Below are positions 16,897 through 25,268 of a DNA stretch of 64,000 bases, in pieces. A program made the position numbers and the translations under genes. Source of the stretch: Paenibacillus humicola (GTDB taxonomy: Bacteria > Bacillota > Bacilli > Paenibacillales > Paenibacillaceae). A model generated the notes under the pieces. The model was given only the letters and a program-made list of their open reading frames with translations, was not told the DNA's origin and did not search any database. Where the stretch lies: assembly GCF_028826105.1 (NCBI RefSeq), contig NZ_JAQGPL010000001.1, positions 3,932,501 to 3,996,500 on the forward strand, written 5' to 3'. Position 1 is the first letter of the stretch. Each line of letters begins with the position of its first letter.

Positions 16897-18006
16897 TTAA
16901 TAAAGGGACCGCAATACCTGCGTATCGTATGCTTTCAGCTCGCCCGGACGTCCGCTCCGGATCAGCTCCGCCCAATCCGGATTGGCAAGCAGCGCCCGGC
17001 CTACCGCCACAAGATCGAACTCGCCCCGATCGAGCCGCTCCGCGATATCGTCGATCTCCGCCGTTTGAGCGGTATCCCCGCGGCTGCTCCGGAACTCGTT
17101 GTCCAGGCCAACCGAGCCTACGGTAATCGTCGGCTTCCCCGTCAGCTTTTTCGTCCAGCCGGCGAGGTTGAGCGGCGATCCCTCATATTCGGCTTCCCAG
17201 TAACGCCGTGTGGAGCAGTGGAATACGTCGACGCCCGCATCCGCAAGCGGCGCGAGAAACCGGTCCAGCTCCGCAGGCGTTTCCGCAAGCTTCGCGTCAT
17301 AATCGGACGGCTTCCACTGCGAGAACCTCAGAATGATCGGAAAATCCGGTCCGACCGACCGGCGGCAGGCTCGAATGACTTCAACGGCGAAACGGGTACG
17401 CGCGGCCAAATCGCCGCCGTACTTATCTTCCCTCCGGTTCGTGCGCCCCCAGAAAAATTGATCGATCAAATAGCCGTGCGCGCCATGCAGCTCGATTCCG
17501 TCAAAACCGATTCGCACCGCATCCTCGGCCGCCTGCGCGTACGACGAAATAAGCGCCTCGATCTCGTTTTCCGACAACGGCTGCGTCACCTTCTCTCCGG
17601 TTAAGTCGAGTCCGGAAGGCCCGATCGGCAGCGTGTCCGGATTCGGCAGATCTCCGATTTTCCGGGCCATCCCGACGTGCCACAGCTGGGGAACGATTTT
17701 CCCTCCCGCCGCATGAACGGCTTTGACGGCTTTCGACCAGCCTTCCAGCGCGGCATGGCCAAAAAAATGGGGCCAATTCGGATTGGCGCCGGCTGCCGGA
17801 TGTTCGATAAGCGTTCCTTCCGTTATGATTAATCCGACCCCATGCGCCGCCCGGCGGCCGTAGTAAGCGGCTACGTCGTCCCCGGGAACGCCGTCCGGCG
17901 AATACCCTCTTGTCATCGGCGCCATTACGATCCGGTTGTCCGTGTTCAGTCTATCCGATCGGAACGGTTGAAAAAGCGATGATACGGCTTGCTGCAGTTC
18001 AGACAC
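16897..18006 (-). CDS. Old Yellow Enzyme family alkene reductase (NADH:flavin oxidoreductase)
   Basis: FMN-dependent reductase of activated C=C bonds or nitro-esters, cytoplasmic, 369 residues. The TIM-barrel landmarks are RIVMAPMTRGYSPDG near the N-terminus, QLWHVGM, the substrate-binding pair in ELHGAHGYLIDQFFWGRTNRR, and the phosphate-binding C-terminus DLVAVGRALLANPDW. GTG 18006 has AAAGGAGG eight bases ahead and gives a normal OYE start; the open frame to 18045 is not needed. It is monocistronic, with its own terminator. NemA/YqjM-like roles are possible; physiological substrate unknown. Confidence 0.85.
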   Translation of the reverse strand: MSELQQAVSSLFQPFRSDRLNTDNRIVMAPMTRGYSPDGVPGDDVAAYYGRRAAHGVGLIITEGTLIEHPAAGANPNWPHFFGHAALEGWSKAVKAVHAAGGKIVPQLWHVGMARKIGDLPNPDTLPIGPSGLDLTGEKVTQPLSENEIEALISSYAQAAEDAVRIGFDGIELHGAHGYLIDQFFWGRTNRREDKYGGDLAARTRFAVEVIRACRRSVGPDFPIILRFSQWKPSDYDAKLAETPAELDRFLAPLADAGVDVFHCSTRRYWEAEYEGSPLNLAGWTKKLTGKPTITVGSVGLDNEFRSSRGDTAQTAEIDDIAERLDRGEFDLVAVGRALLANPDWAELIRSGRPGELKAYDTQVLRSLY

Positions 18007-18164
18007 ACCAAAAACCTCCTTTAGATAAAAAAAAGGGAGACACATTGCCCATTACAACCTGATATCCGGCTTTCCGGCAGGGAATATTAAACCAAGCGGT
18101 TTTATATTTTTCCAATCATACCACACGCTGCTAAATGAATCCAGACGCGCACAAAGACAAAAAC

Positions 18165-18194
18165 TTGTTCATTCCGAGCAATACTTCGTATAAT
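18165..18194 (+). promoter_or_regulatory. Putative promoter for the HAD hydrolase gene
   Basis: TTGTTC (18165-18170), an 18-base spacer and a perfect TATAAT (18189-18194) precede the HAD gene by about 35 bases. The -35 element is weak. Confidence 0.45.
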
Positions 18195-18229
18195 ACTTGG
18201 TGAAAAGGTTAAGAACGGAGGAATCAGGG

Positions 18230-18919
18230 ATGCCGCTGCCTTGGACGGACCCTATTCGCTGGATTTTTTTCGATCTCGGCGAAACCTTGATCGATGAGTC
18301 GGAAGCGATAAACGAGAGCATACGCCAATTTGTGAGCGGGGCGGAGGAAATCGGATTCCGTTTTTCGCCTGAACAAGTCAAACACGGCGTCCGGGAAGCT
18401 TACCGGCAATTTTCCGGGTTTCCGATGCGAACCGTAATGGAGCGATTGATCCCTACAGAAGATTTGCGGGAGCAGGTCAGGCGGAGCATGAAGTACCGCA
18501 AAGACCTGGAACGTCCGTTTCCGGACTCCCTGCCGCTGCTTGCGGCGCTGTCCCGCCGTCATAAGCTCGGCATTATCGCCAATCAGGGTCCCGGAACCCT
18601 GGAACGAATCGCACGATACGGCTTCGCCCCCTACTTCAAGGTCGTCTGCGCATCGGCAGAAGCGGGGATGGCGAAGCCGGATCCGCTTTTTTTTCGAATG
18701 GGACTTGAACAGGCCGGCTGTCCGCCGGAACAGGCCGTCATGATCGGGGATCGGATCGATAACGATATCGTTCCGGCAAAGCGGCTCGGGATGCGGGCCA
18801 TTTGGGTAAAGCAGGGCTACGCCTGCGAGCAGCCGCTTCCGGAAGGTCCGGACCGCCCGGATGCAATCGTCTCGCGAATCGGCGAGCTTCTGCCGCTGCT
18901 GCTGGGTCCTGCGCAATAA
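18230..18919 (+). CDS. HAD-superfamily hydrolase with atypical motif I
   Basis: Small-molecule phosphatase-like HAD protein of 229 residues with an alpha-helical cap between residues about 25 and 95. The nucleophile is Asp15 in FFDLGETL, motif II is probably IIANQG (Asn rather than the usual Ser/Thr), motif III Lys in MAKPDPLFF and motif IV in MIGDRIDNDI. The second Asp of the usual DxD pair is Gly17, which would weaken phosphatase catalysis. ATG 18230 has GGAGG about eight bases ahead. It stands alone between convergent genes, so there is no context for a substrate. Confidence 0.72.
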   Translation: MPLPWTDPIRWIFFDLGETLIDESEAINESIRQFVSGAEEIGFRFSPEQVKHGVREAYRQFSGFPMRTVMERLIPTEDLREQVRRSMKYRKDLERPFPDSLPLLAALSRRHKLGIIANQGPGTLERIARYGFAPYFKVVCASAEAGMAKPDPLFFRMGLEQAGCPPEQAVMIGDRIDNDIVPAKRLGMRAIWVKQGYACEQPLPEGPDRPDAIVSRIGELLPLLLGPAQ

Positions 18920-19000
18920 ATACGTCCTGCAGCCGGCGCCTTTAATTTTCAGCTGTGTCCTTGCATTTGCATGCGTATATTTCATACTCCTTAAGAATGT

Positions 19001-20005
19001 TCAAATCGAACGAATCCGCAGTGCTTGCTCATCGGCCTCAATAGCCGCCCTGCTGGCAAGCAGCAAATCTTGATGCGATATCCGATACGGCTTTCCTTCG
19101 ATCCGGTTCAAAAAATCTTCGATCACCGTAACGGCCGGCGATTGCAGTTCAACCCGGTGCAGCTTCTCGCTGTTCGTCTGTACGAACATCAATTCCTCCA
19201 TGGCAACGGATGGATCTCCATACAAGCGAAGCTCGGCGCAGCCTTCCGTGCCGGAAACGAAAATGCGGCAGTCCCCGAATGCCCAGCAGGTTTCGGGCGT
19301 ATGCCAGTCGGTATACAGCTGCGCTAAAATATTACCTTCCATCCTAACCTGCACCGCAGCGGTATCGTAGAAATCCGGATATTCCGGCAGCACGTTTTTC
19401 GCCATCATGCCGTTCATCCCCGCAATTTCCCGGTCGGTTAACCATCGCAGCAAATCGAAATCGTGAATGAGCAAATCGACGATCGGGCCGCCGTTTTGTT
19501 CCTTTGCGAAATGCCAGGGCTCTCTTGCTGCCGGCGACAGCCGGTGCGGCTTGCGCATCGTGATGCTGACGATTTTGCCGAGCCGCCCTTCGTCGATGGT
19601 TTGCTTTAGCGTATAAATCGACCGGCTATCCCGCGAGGTAAGCAGCATGCCGACCTCAATGCTTCCGCGGGCGATCACGCCCTCCAGCCTGCCGAGCCCT
19701 TCCCGGCTCGTAACGAGCGGCTTATCGAGCATGACCGGCTTCCCGTGCTTCTCGCACATTTCGATCACATCGATTTTTTCGTTATTAACCGCCGCGCATC
19801 CGACAACGCCTACTTCGGGGGTCAGCAATCGCTCCGGATTGTCAGTCAGCGGGACGCCGAACGAATCCGCCAATGCAGCCGCGACCGGCGATTCGTCCGG
19901 TTCGCAAATTCCCGCGCAGCGATAGCCCAAGGCGAGCATCTCGCGAATAAAGAGGCCGATATGGGCATGACGGCAGCCGATGACGGCAAAAGCCTTGTTA
20001 TTCAC
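19001..20005 (-). CDS. Gfo/Idh/MocA family NAD(P)-dependent oxidoreductase
   Basis: Oxidoreductase of the glucose-fructose/inositol dehydrogenase family, 334 residues. The Rossmann start AFAVIGCRHAHIGLF has a divergent dinucleotide loop (GCRHAH rather than GxGxxG), and the EKP-type catalytic motif appears as MLDKPLVTS with its Lys. LIHDFDLLRWLTDRE is the substrate-side His/Asp motif. GTG 20005 has AGGAGG six bases ahead and overlaps the nagA stop by 8 bases, so it belongs to the nagB-nagA operon. It may oxidise or reduce an amino sugar or its glycoside; this is inferred from neighbours only. Confidence 0.8.
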   Translation of the reverse strand: MNNKAFAVIGCRHAHIGLFIREMLALGYRCAGICEPDESPVAAALADSFGVPLTDNPERLLTPEVGVVGCAAVNNEKIDVIEMCEKHGKPVMLDKPLVTSREGLGRLEGVIARGSIEVGMLLTSRDSRSIYTLKQTIDEGRLGKIVSITMRKPHRLSPAAREPWHFAKEQNGGPIVDLLIHDFDLLRWLTDREIAGMNGMMAKNVLPEYPDFYDTAAVQVRMEGNILAQLYTDWHTPETCWAFGDCRIFVSGTEGCAELRLYGDPSVAMEELMFVQTNSEKLHRVELQSPAVTVIEDFLNRIEGKPYRISHQDLLLASRAAIEADEQALRIRSI

Positions 20006-21179
20006 GGCCGCCCTCCTTTCCCTCGCAAGCTTCATAAATAACCGTTCCGCCCGAAACCGTTTGTACGATGTCGAAAGGCCGGTCCTGACCGGAACGATAC
20101 AAGATAAAATCGGCGGGCGAGCCGGCTTCCAGCCTGCCGATGCCCTGCCGGTCCAATCCGAAGAGCGCGGCCGGGTTCAGCGTCGCCATCCGCACGGCTT
20201 CATCCAGTGAGCAGACGTTCGCGCGGACCGCCCTTTCCATGCCGATGTGCAGAGGCGTGGCGGCCCCCGCCAAAATATCGCGGGTATGGGCCACGTGCAG
20301 CAGCCCGTCTTCTTCCAAGATCACATCGTCGTTAAATCCCGTCGCGTAACGGCCCGGAGGCAGGCCAGCCAAGTGAACCGCGTCGCTGGTCAGAATGGCT
20401 TTGTCTCCTTTGACGCGGATCATGCACTTCAGCGTCGAATCCGGCAGATGGTGGCCGTCGGGAATCAATCCGGCCCACAATCGGTCGTCCGCCAGCTGCG
20501 CCCAAATATAATTCGGATGCCGTTTAAGATAAGGATGTGCGCCGTTTCCCAGGTGGGTGCTCATGGAAGCGCCGGCGTCCACGGCCTGGCGGATCTGCTC
20601 TTCGGAAGCGCCGGTGTGGCCGATCGCGGCAACGATGCCCATACGCTTCAGCATCCGGATGAACGCGATGGCGCCCGGCTTTTCCGGAGCCAGCGTCACC
20701 TTGCAAATTTTTCCGCCGGCCGCATCGTACCATTCCATAAATTCCGCCTCGTCGGGGTCTCTCACCCAATCCTTGTTGTGAGCTCCCCTCGGCCCGTCTT
20801 CCGCGCTTATAAACGGCCCTTCCACATGGATGCCGATAACCGCGCGGTTCACCGTCGGATCGGCGGCGCAGGCGGCCGCGATCGTCCGGATGCCGTGGAG
20901 CATCCGGTCCTTCGGTCCGGTCACGACGGTCGGGCAAAAACGGGTGACGCCTCCCCGGTAAAGCTGCTTGACCACTTCGCGAACCGTCTCCGTCGTGATC
21001 CGGCGATCATTCAAATCATGTCCGCCGATCCCGTTCACCTGAATGTCGATCAGCCCGGGTGCGATCGACAGCTGCGCCGCTTCGTCCGTTTCCGCGATAT
21101 CCGCGATGGTGCCGTTTGCAACGTCAACCTTCACGGTCCGTCCGGTTTGCCAATGCCGCGCCGTAAACACCGTTTCCAT
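19998..21179 (-). CDS. nagA: N-acetylglucosamine-6-phosphate deacetylase NagA
   Basis: Removes acetate from GlcNAc-6-phosphate in the cytoplasm, giving glucosamine-6-phosphate. It has the E. coli-type metal motif DIQVNGIGGHD in place of the Bacillus HxH form, then HVEGPFIS with ligand Glu, IGHTGAS, STHLGNGAHP and the catalytic Asp in LTSDAVHLAG. Length 393 is normal. ATG 21179 has GAGG seven bases ahead; nagB ends 28 bases upstream. The operator before nagB should control both. Confidence 0.88.
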   Translation of the reverse strand: METVFTARHWQTGRTVKVDVANGTIADIAETDEAAQLSIAPGLIDIQVNGIGGHDLNDRRITTETVREVVKQLYRGGVTRFCPTVVTGPKDRMLHGIRTIAAACAADPTVNRAVIGIHVEGPFISAEDGPRGAHNKDWVRDPDEAEFMEWYDAAGGKICKVTLAPEKPGAIAFIRMLKRMGIVAAIGHTGASEEQIRQAVDAGASMSTHLGNGAHPYLKRHPNYIWAQLADDRLWAGLIPDGHHLPDSTLKCMIRVKGDKAILTSDAVHLAGLPPGRYATGFNDDVILEEDGLLHVAHTRDILAGAATPLHIGMERAVRANVCSLDEAVRMATLNPAALFGLDRQGIGRLEAGSPADFILYRSGQDRPFDIVQTVSGGTVIYEACEGKEGGRE

Positions 21180-21206
21180 CCCTTATCCTCGCCTCCTCGC
21201 CTGGCG

Positions 21207-21941
21207 TCAATCGTTTTTCACAAAAGCGGCGGACTCGCGGTCCAGGACAAGCGTCCAATCGGCATGCGTCTTCAGGATCGATGCGGGCACTTCCGGCCGA
21301 ACGCCGCTCTCCAGCGCCAGCTTGACCGCGTTCGCCTTCACCCCGTGAGGCACGGCGGAAACGATGGTCCTGCTCTCCATAATTTGGTGGACGGACATGG
21401 AAATAGCCTGTACCGGCACCTCGCTCACCGACGGGAACCATCCTTCACGCACCTGCTGAAGCTTGCACGCTTCATCGAGGCTGACGACGATGTACGGCTC
21501 TTTGCGGCCGAAATCGGCCGGCGGATCGTTGAAGGCGATATGCGCGTTTTCCCCGATTCCGATAAGGGCGAGATCGACCGGGGCCTTGGCGAGCTCTTCC
21601 GACAGCCGCTTCATCTTGTCCTCGTATTCGCCTTCGCCGTCGACAAAATAGGCGTTTTTCAACGGTACCCTGCTCGTAAAGCGCTCCTTCAAATATTTGC
21701 GGAAGCTTGCCAAATGCTCTTCGGTAATGCCGATATATTCATCCAAATGAAACATGTCCACTTTCGTCCAATCCACGTTCTGCTTCCGGAGCTCATCCAG
21801 CGTTTCGAATTGCGATGCGCCGGTCGAGAGCGCGATTCGCGCGCCGCCGCGCGCCGCAATCGCCTTATTGATCGCTTCCGCCGCAAGACGGGCGGCTTCC
21901 CTCCCGAGCTCCTGCGGATTTTCCGTCACCATAATGTTCAT
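21207..21941 (-). CDS. nagB: Glucosamine-6-phosphate deaminase NagB-type
   Basis: Converts glucosamine-6-phosphate to fructose-6-phosphate and ammonia, 244 residues. STGASQFETL is the phosphate-binding N-terminus, FHLDEYIGI carries the proton-shuttling Asp, and GIGENAHIAFNDPPAD carries the ring-opening His. In canonical NagB that last motif reads NEP with an active-site Glu; here it is NDP, so this belongs to a divergent branch and could accept a different amino sugar. ATG 21941 has GGAGGAG six bases ahead. It leads the nagB-nagA-oxidoreductase operon, with a LacI-type operator 26 bases upstream. Confidence 0.8.
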   Translation of the reverse strand: MNIMVTENPQELGREAARLAAEAINKAIAARGGARIALSTGASQFETLDELRKQNVDWTKVDMFHLDEYIGITEEHLASFRKYLKERFTSRVPLKNAYFVDGEGEYEDKMKRLSEELAKAPVDLALIGIGENAHIAFNDPPADFGRKEPYIVVSLDEACKLQQVREGWFPSVSEVPVQAISMSVHQIMESRTIVSAVPHGVKANAVKLALESGVRPEVPASILKTHADWTLVLDRESAAFVKND

Positions 21942-21966
21942 TGCGGCTCCTCCATCGTAAACAATA

Positions 21967-21979
21967 GTAATCGATTTCT
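21967..21979. promoter_or_regulatory. LacI-type operator copy 1 (before nagB)
   Basis: GTAATCGATTTCT lies 26 bases upstream of nagB. The same 13-mer recurs before lacI (inverted) and twice before the importer operon. Its ATCGAT core is palindromic, as expected for a LacI-family dimer site. Confidence 0.6.
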
Positions 21980-22028
21980 AAAACGTCGATGCTTTATCCC
22001 TTTTCCTTCCGAACGAACGGGCCGGAAT

Positions 22029-22056
22029 TTGCGAAAATAAAATTCGTTGCTATAAT
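22029..22056 (+). promoter_or_regulatory. Putative promoter of the LacI-family gene
   Basis: TTGCGA (22029-22034), a 16-base spacer and perfect TATAAT (22051-22056). Operator copy 2 begins 10 bases after the -10 element, so bound repressor would cover the transcription start. Confidence 0.5.
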
Positions 22057-22066
22057 ACAAACAGAC

Positions 22067-22079
22067 AGAAATCGATTAC
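22067..22079. promoter_or_regulatory. LacI-type operator copy 2 (before lacI)
   Basis: AGAAATCGATTAC is the exact inverse complement of operator copy 1, about 100 bases away in the same divergent control region. It overlaps the expected start of the regulator transcript, indicating autoregulation. Confidence 0.6.
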
Positions 22080-22111
22080 GATCATCATAAAACATATTTG
22101 GAGACTATTCA

Positions 22112-23149
22112 ATGAAAAAAACGATAACGATTCACGACATCGCCCGAATAGCGCAGGTTTCCTCTGCAACCGTTTCCAGAGTGCTCAGCAACAGCACCTA
22201 TCCGGTCAGTCACGCCATGCGGGAAAAAATTTTAAAAACCGCCTCCGAGCTGAAATATATTCCGAATCAGCTGGGCAAGCAGCTGAAAACGAATACCAAC
22301 ATGACGCTCGGCGTCATCATCCCGTCGATCACCAACCCTTTTTATTCGTCTGTTATTTCGGGGATCGAGGAGATCGCCGTCGATCACGGCTACCATGTCC
22401 TGCTCTGCAATGCCAGGCAGGATCCGAAGCTTGAGGAACAGTTCATGAAGACCATTTTCGAAAAACAGATCAAAGGACTCATTATCTCGTCCATTTCCAA
22501 TAACACCAAGCTTTTGAAGCAGCTCATCGATTTGGGGCTGAACGTCATTGCGCTGGATCAGGATATCGACGAGAAGGAAGTATCCCGCATCGAGTTCGAT
22601 TTCCGCAAAGGCGGATATATGGCGGCGACGTATTTGATCGGCAAGGGGCATCGGAATATCGCTTATGTCACTTCTCCCCTCGACCGTCCGAGCCGCAAAA
22701 GCACCTGCCAAGGATACTTGGATGCCATGCGCCAGTTTGGACTGGAGCCTGTGGTCGAAGAAGCCGGCGCGGAATCGAAAGCCGCTTATGACGGCATTTA
22801 CGAGTTCGACAACGGCAAGCGGTTGACGGGCAGGCTGCTCGACCGCTCCGACCGGCCGACGGCGATTTTTGCCTGCAACGATATGACCGCGTTCGGCATT
22901 ATTAACGAATTGACTTCGCAGGGGCTTTCGGTGCCGCAGGACGTGTCAGTCGTGGGCTTCGACGGCATTGAATTCGGGCGCATGATTACGCCGGCGCTGA
23001 CAACGGTCAAGCAGCCCGATTATGAGATGGGGCGAATGGCTTGCGGCATGCTGATGGACATGATGAACGGGAACAAAAAGCCGTATCTCAATTTCATGCT
23101 GCAGCCCGAGCTGATCGAGCGCAGCTCCGTCGCCGCAAGAGCCGATTAA
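22112..23149 (+). CDS. LacI-family transcriptional repressor of the amino-sugar region
   Basis: DNA-binding repressor of 345 residues. The N-terminal helix-turn-helix and hinge are IHDIARIAQVSSATVSRVLS and PNQLGKQL. Residues about 60-340 form the periplasmic-binding-protein-like effector domain (LGVIIPSITNPFYS, ATYLIGKGHRNIAYV, FACNDMTAFGIINEL, VVGFDGIEFG). It is divergent from nagB across a 170-base control region with two inverted operator copies. Identical sites before the downstream importer operon make that operon its likely second target. The inducer is probably an amino sugar or its phosphate. Confidence 0.88.
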   Translation: MKKTITIHDIARIAQVSSATVSRVLSNSTYPVSHAMREKILKTASELKYIPNQLGKQLKTNTNMTLGVIIPSITNPFYSSVISGIEEIAVDHGYHVLLCNARQDPKLEEQFMKTIFEKQIKGLIISSISNNTKLLKQLIDLGLNVIALDQDIDEKEVSRIEFDFRKGGYMAATYLIGKGHRNIAYVTSPLDRPSRKSTCQGYLDAMRQFGLEPVVEEAGAESKAAYDGIYEFDNGKRLTGRLLDRSDRPTAIFACNDMTAFGIINELTSQGLSVPQDVSVVGFDGIEFGRMITPALTTVKQPDYEMGRMACGMLMDMMNGNKKPYLNFMLQPELIERSSVAARAD

Positions 23150-23202
23150 CGGCGCGAAGCCGCCGGGGGCCGGGCACGGTAATAACGCGGGGGGAAGTGC
23201 AG

Positions 23203-23244
23203 CAAATAAAGCAAGCCCGCCATTCCGAAGAATGGCAGGCTGCT
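23203..23244 (-). terminator. Rho-independent terminator with TTCG tetraloop
   Basis: On the minus strand the arms GCCATTC and GAATGGC close on a TTCG tetraloop; the stem extends through GCC/GGC and AGC/GCT with small mismatches to 23244 and 23210, then a T-rich tail (TTATTT). It ends the importer-isomerase-oxidoreductase operon and sits between convergent genes, 53 bases beyond the LacI stop. Confidence 0.7.
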
Positions 23245-23255
23245 GCGGCCGTTCC

Positions 23256-23289
23256 GCTGTAAAACGACTTCTGCTATAAAACGACTTCT
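23256..23289. repeat. 17-bp tandem duplication across a stop codon
   Basis: Two adjacent 17-base units (23256-23272 and 23273-23289) differ at one base. The second covers the last codons and stop of the neighbouring minus-strand oxidoreductase; the first is a downstream copy. Confidence 0.75.
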
Positions 23290-24248
23290 TTTCCCGTTCT
23301 GGACGATTCGTAAATGGCCAATATCAAGTCCACCGCTTTTCTCGCTTCTTCTCCGGTAATGAGCGGATCGCGGTTTTCCCGCACGGCCTTGATCATGTCG
23401 TCCACCAGAATATAATGGCCGTCTCCGGCAATGTTGGCGGGATCGCTGCCGGAGTTGACCATCCCTTCCGCCTCGGGCATTTCTTCGTCGCTGCCTGCGA
23501 AGCTCCACTGTTTAAAGCCGCTGTCCCGAAAATGATCGTGCCCTTCTCGCCGTGAAGCTCGAACCGGGTTTCCTGCGCCGGATATACGGAAGTCGTGCCC
23601 TGAATGACGCCGAAAGCCCCGTTTTTGTATTTCAGCACGGCCACCGCCGTATCCTCGACCTCGATGTCTCGAAGCAGGGGAGCCGAATACGCGAACACCG
23701 ATGCAACGTCGCCGGCCAGCGCCGTCCATTGCCCATGTGCCTCTCCAGCCGGCACTGCGGTAATAGTCCGGACTGCGGTAATATTTCAAATAAGCGTCTC
23801 CGAGCACGAGCTTGCCCAGCTTCCCTTCCGTGACCGCCTTCTTGGCGGCGATGGACGCGGGCATGACCCGCCGCTGAAATACGCAGCCCAGCTTTACGCC
23901 GCTCTGCCTGCAGGCATCGATCATCCGGGTCATAGGTTCGGACGCAATATCCAGCGGCTTCTCGCATAAAACATGCTTTCCCGCCTGCGCCGCTGCGATC
24001 GCGACCTCATGGTGAAGCCCGCTCGGCACCGCTGCGCAAATGACGTCGATGTCGTCCCGCTTCAGCATTTGCTCGTAATCGGTATAGACGAGTGGAATGC
24101 CGTGCGTTTCGCTCAGCCGCTCCGCTTTATCCTTCTCGATGTCCGCTACGGCAACCAGCTCCGCGTCCGGGTGCAGCGCAACCGCCTTGGCGTGAAACGG
24201 CGCAATGACGCCGGCGCCGACAATGGCAAATCTCATTTTGTCCGCCAT
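23274..24248 (-). pseudogene. Gfo/Idh/MocA oxidoreductase, disrupted by two frameshifts
   Basis: Residues 1-172 read as a normal family member: FAIVGAGVIAPFHAK Rossmann loop, CEKPLDIAS catalytic Lys motif and QRRVMP. After WAMDG (about 23724) homology continues in a different frame (LAGDVASVFAYSAPLLRD... to GEKGTIIFG, about 23720-23530), then returns to the first frame at DSGFKQWSF (about 23525). About 16-17 family residues that normally carry the G-x-x-x-HxxD substrate motif are missing at the first junction, and one G seems lost in a G run at the second. The frame is restored, so a 324-residue product could be made, but its middle is scrambled. Either a true decaying gene or sequencing/assembly errors. 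Confidence 0.7.
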
Positions 24249-24264
24249 ATCATTCCCTCCCCGT

Positions 24265-25233
24265 TCATTCCGTTCCGAGTTTGACGAAAGAAGCGGTTTC
24301 GGACGAGCGATGGGCGGCCAGCGTAACCTCCAAGGTCTTCATCCCTTCTTCGTATGGAGCCAATATTCCGGCTGGATCCAAGGCGGCGACGGCTTCGATA
24401 AAGGCGTCGTCCTGCTCTTTGTAGAAGTTGACCCGGCTTTTATACGTCATCGTCCAATTCTTTTCCATAATCGTAAGCGAGGTGCCGTCCAAGACGACCC
24501 GGAAGCCGCGCCCGATAATTTCCAGACCGGAACGGCTGTCGGGCTGGTCGACGAACGAGGTGTCGAGATGGCCGACCGCGCCGGAAGCAAACCGGAAGTT
24601 GACGGAATACACATCCGGAATATCGATGCCGTCGATTTCCTTCATGACGTTTAACGCCATATCCGCCGAAACGTGCGTGATCTCGCCGGCCAGGTAGCGG
24701 AGCAGATCCACATTATGCGTCGTTTGCTCGATCAGCTGACCGCCGGATTTTGTCCTATCCTTCCACCAGGGCACCGTCACGAAAGAGCCGAAGCGGTGGG
24801 CGCGAACCATGGCAATTGTCTTGCCCTGTAAATATTCCCTGGCTTTTGCGGCGGTGTCCAAGTACCGCAGGCAGTAGCCCGTTCCGGCGATAATGCCGGC
24901 TTCGCGAATCGCGCGGGCTTTTCTTCGGACCGTTTCCAGATCCAGCCCGAGCGGCTTCTCCACAAACAGATGGATGCCGCGCGCGGCGGCCTTCTCCTCC
25001 ATATCGCCGTGTGCGAACGGCGGAACGCAAAGGAACAGCGCATCGATGGATTCATGGTCCAGCATCGCGTCGAAATCGGTATACGGGACCGCCCCGTACC
25101 GTTCGGCCGCCCGTTCGCTGCTGGCTTGTACAATATCGCATACGGCCGCCAGCTTGACTTGTTCGTTGTCATGCAAATGCTTCAGATGCTCCGCCGCGAT
25201 TCCGCCGGCGCCGACTACAGCAACTCGCACCAT
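24265..25233 (-). CDS. Gfo/Idh/MocA family NAD(P)-dependent oxidoreductase
   Basis: Intact 322-residue oxidoreductase. Rossmann loop VAVVGAGGIAAEHLKHL, acidic ribose-binding end of strand 2 at AVCDI, catalytic Lys in FVEKPLGLD, and substrate motif EQTTHNVDLLRYLAG with the His/Asp pair near 173-178. It starts 35 bases after the upstream isomerase gene and ends 16 bases before the disrupted paralogue. Oxidoreductases of this family paired with TIM-barrel isomerases often run inositol or 3-keto-sugar chemistry; which one applies here is inference. Confidence 0.85.
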   Translation of the reverse strand: MVRVAVVGAGGIAAEHLKHLHDNEQVKLAAVCDIVQASSERAAERYGAVPYTDFDAMLDHESIDALFLCVPPFAHGDMEEKAAARGIHLFVEKPLGLDLETVRRKARAIREAGIIAGTGYCLRYLDTAAKAREYLQGKTIAMVRAHRFGSFVTVPWWKDRTKSGGQLIEQTTHNVDLLRYLAGEITHVSADMALNVMKEIDGIDIPDVYSVNFRFASGAVGHLDTSFVDQPDSRSGLEIIGRGFRVVLDGTSLTIMEKNWTMTYKSRVNFYKEQDDAFIEAVAALDPAGILAPYEEGMKTLEVTLAAHRSSETASFVKLGTE

Positions 25234-25268
25234 AAACAGCCGTCATCTCCTCTGATTAACGATTCTCC

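Noticed and set aside
20247..22040. 597-codon plus-strand frame across nagA and nagB
   Set aside because: Antisense shadow of two well-supported genes; crosses an operator and has no ribosome site.
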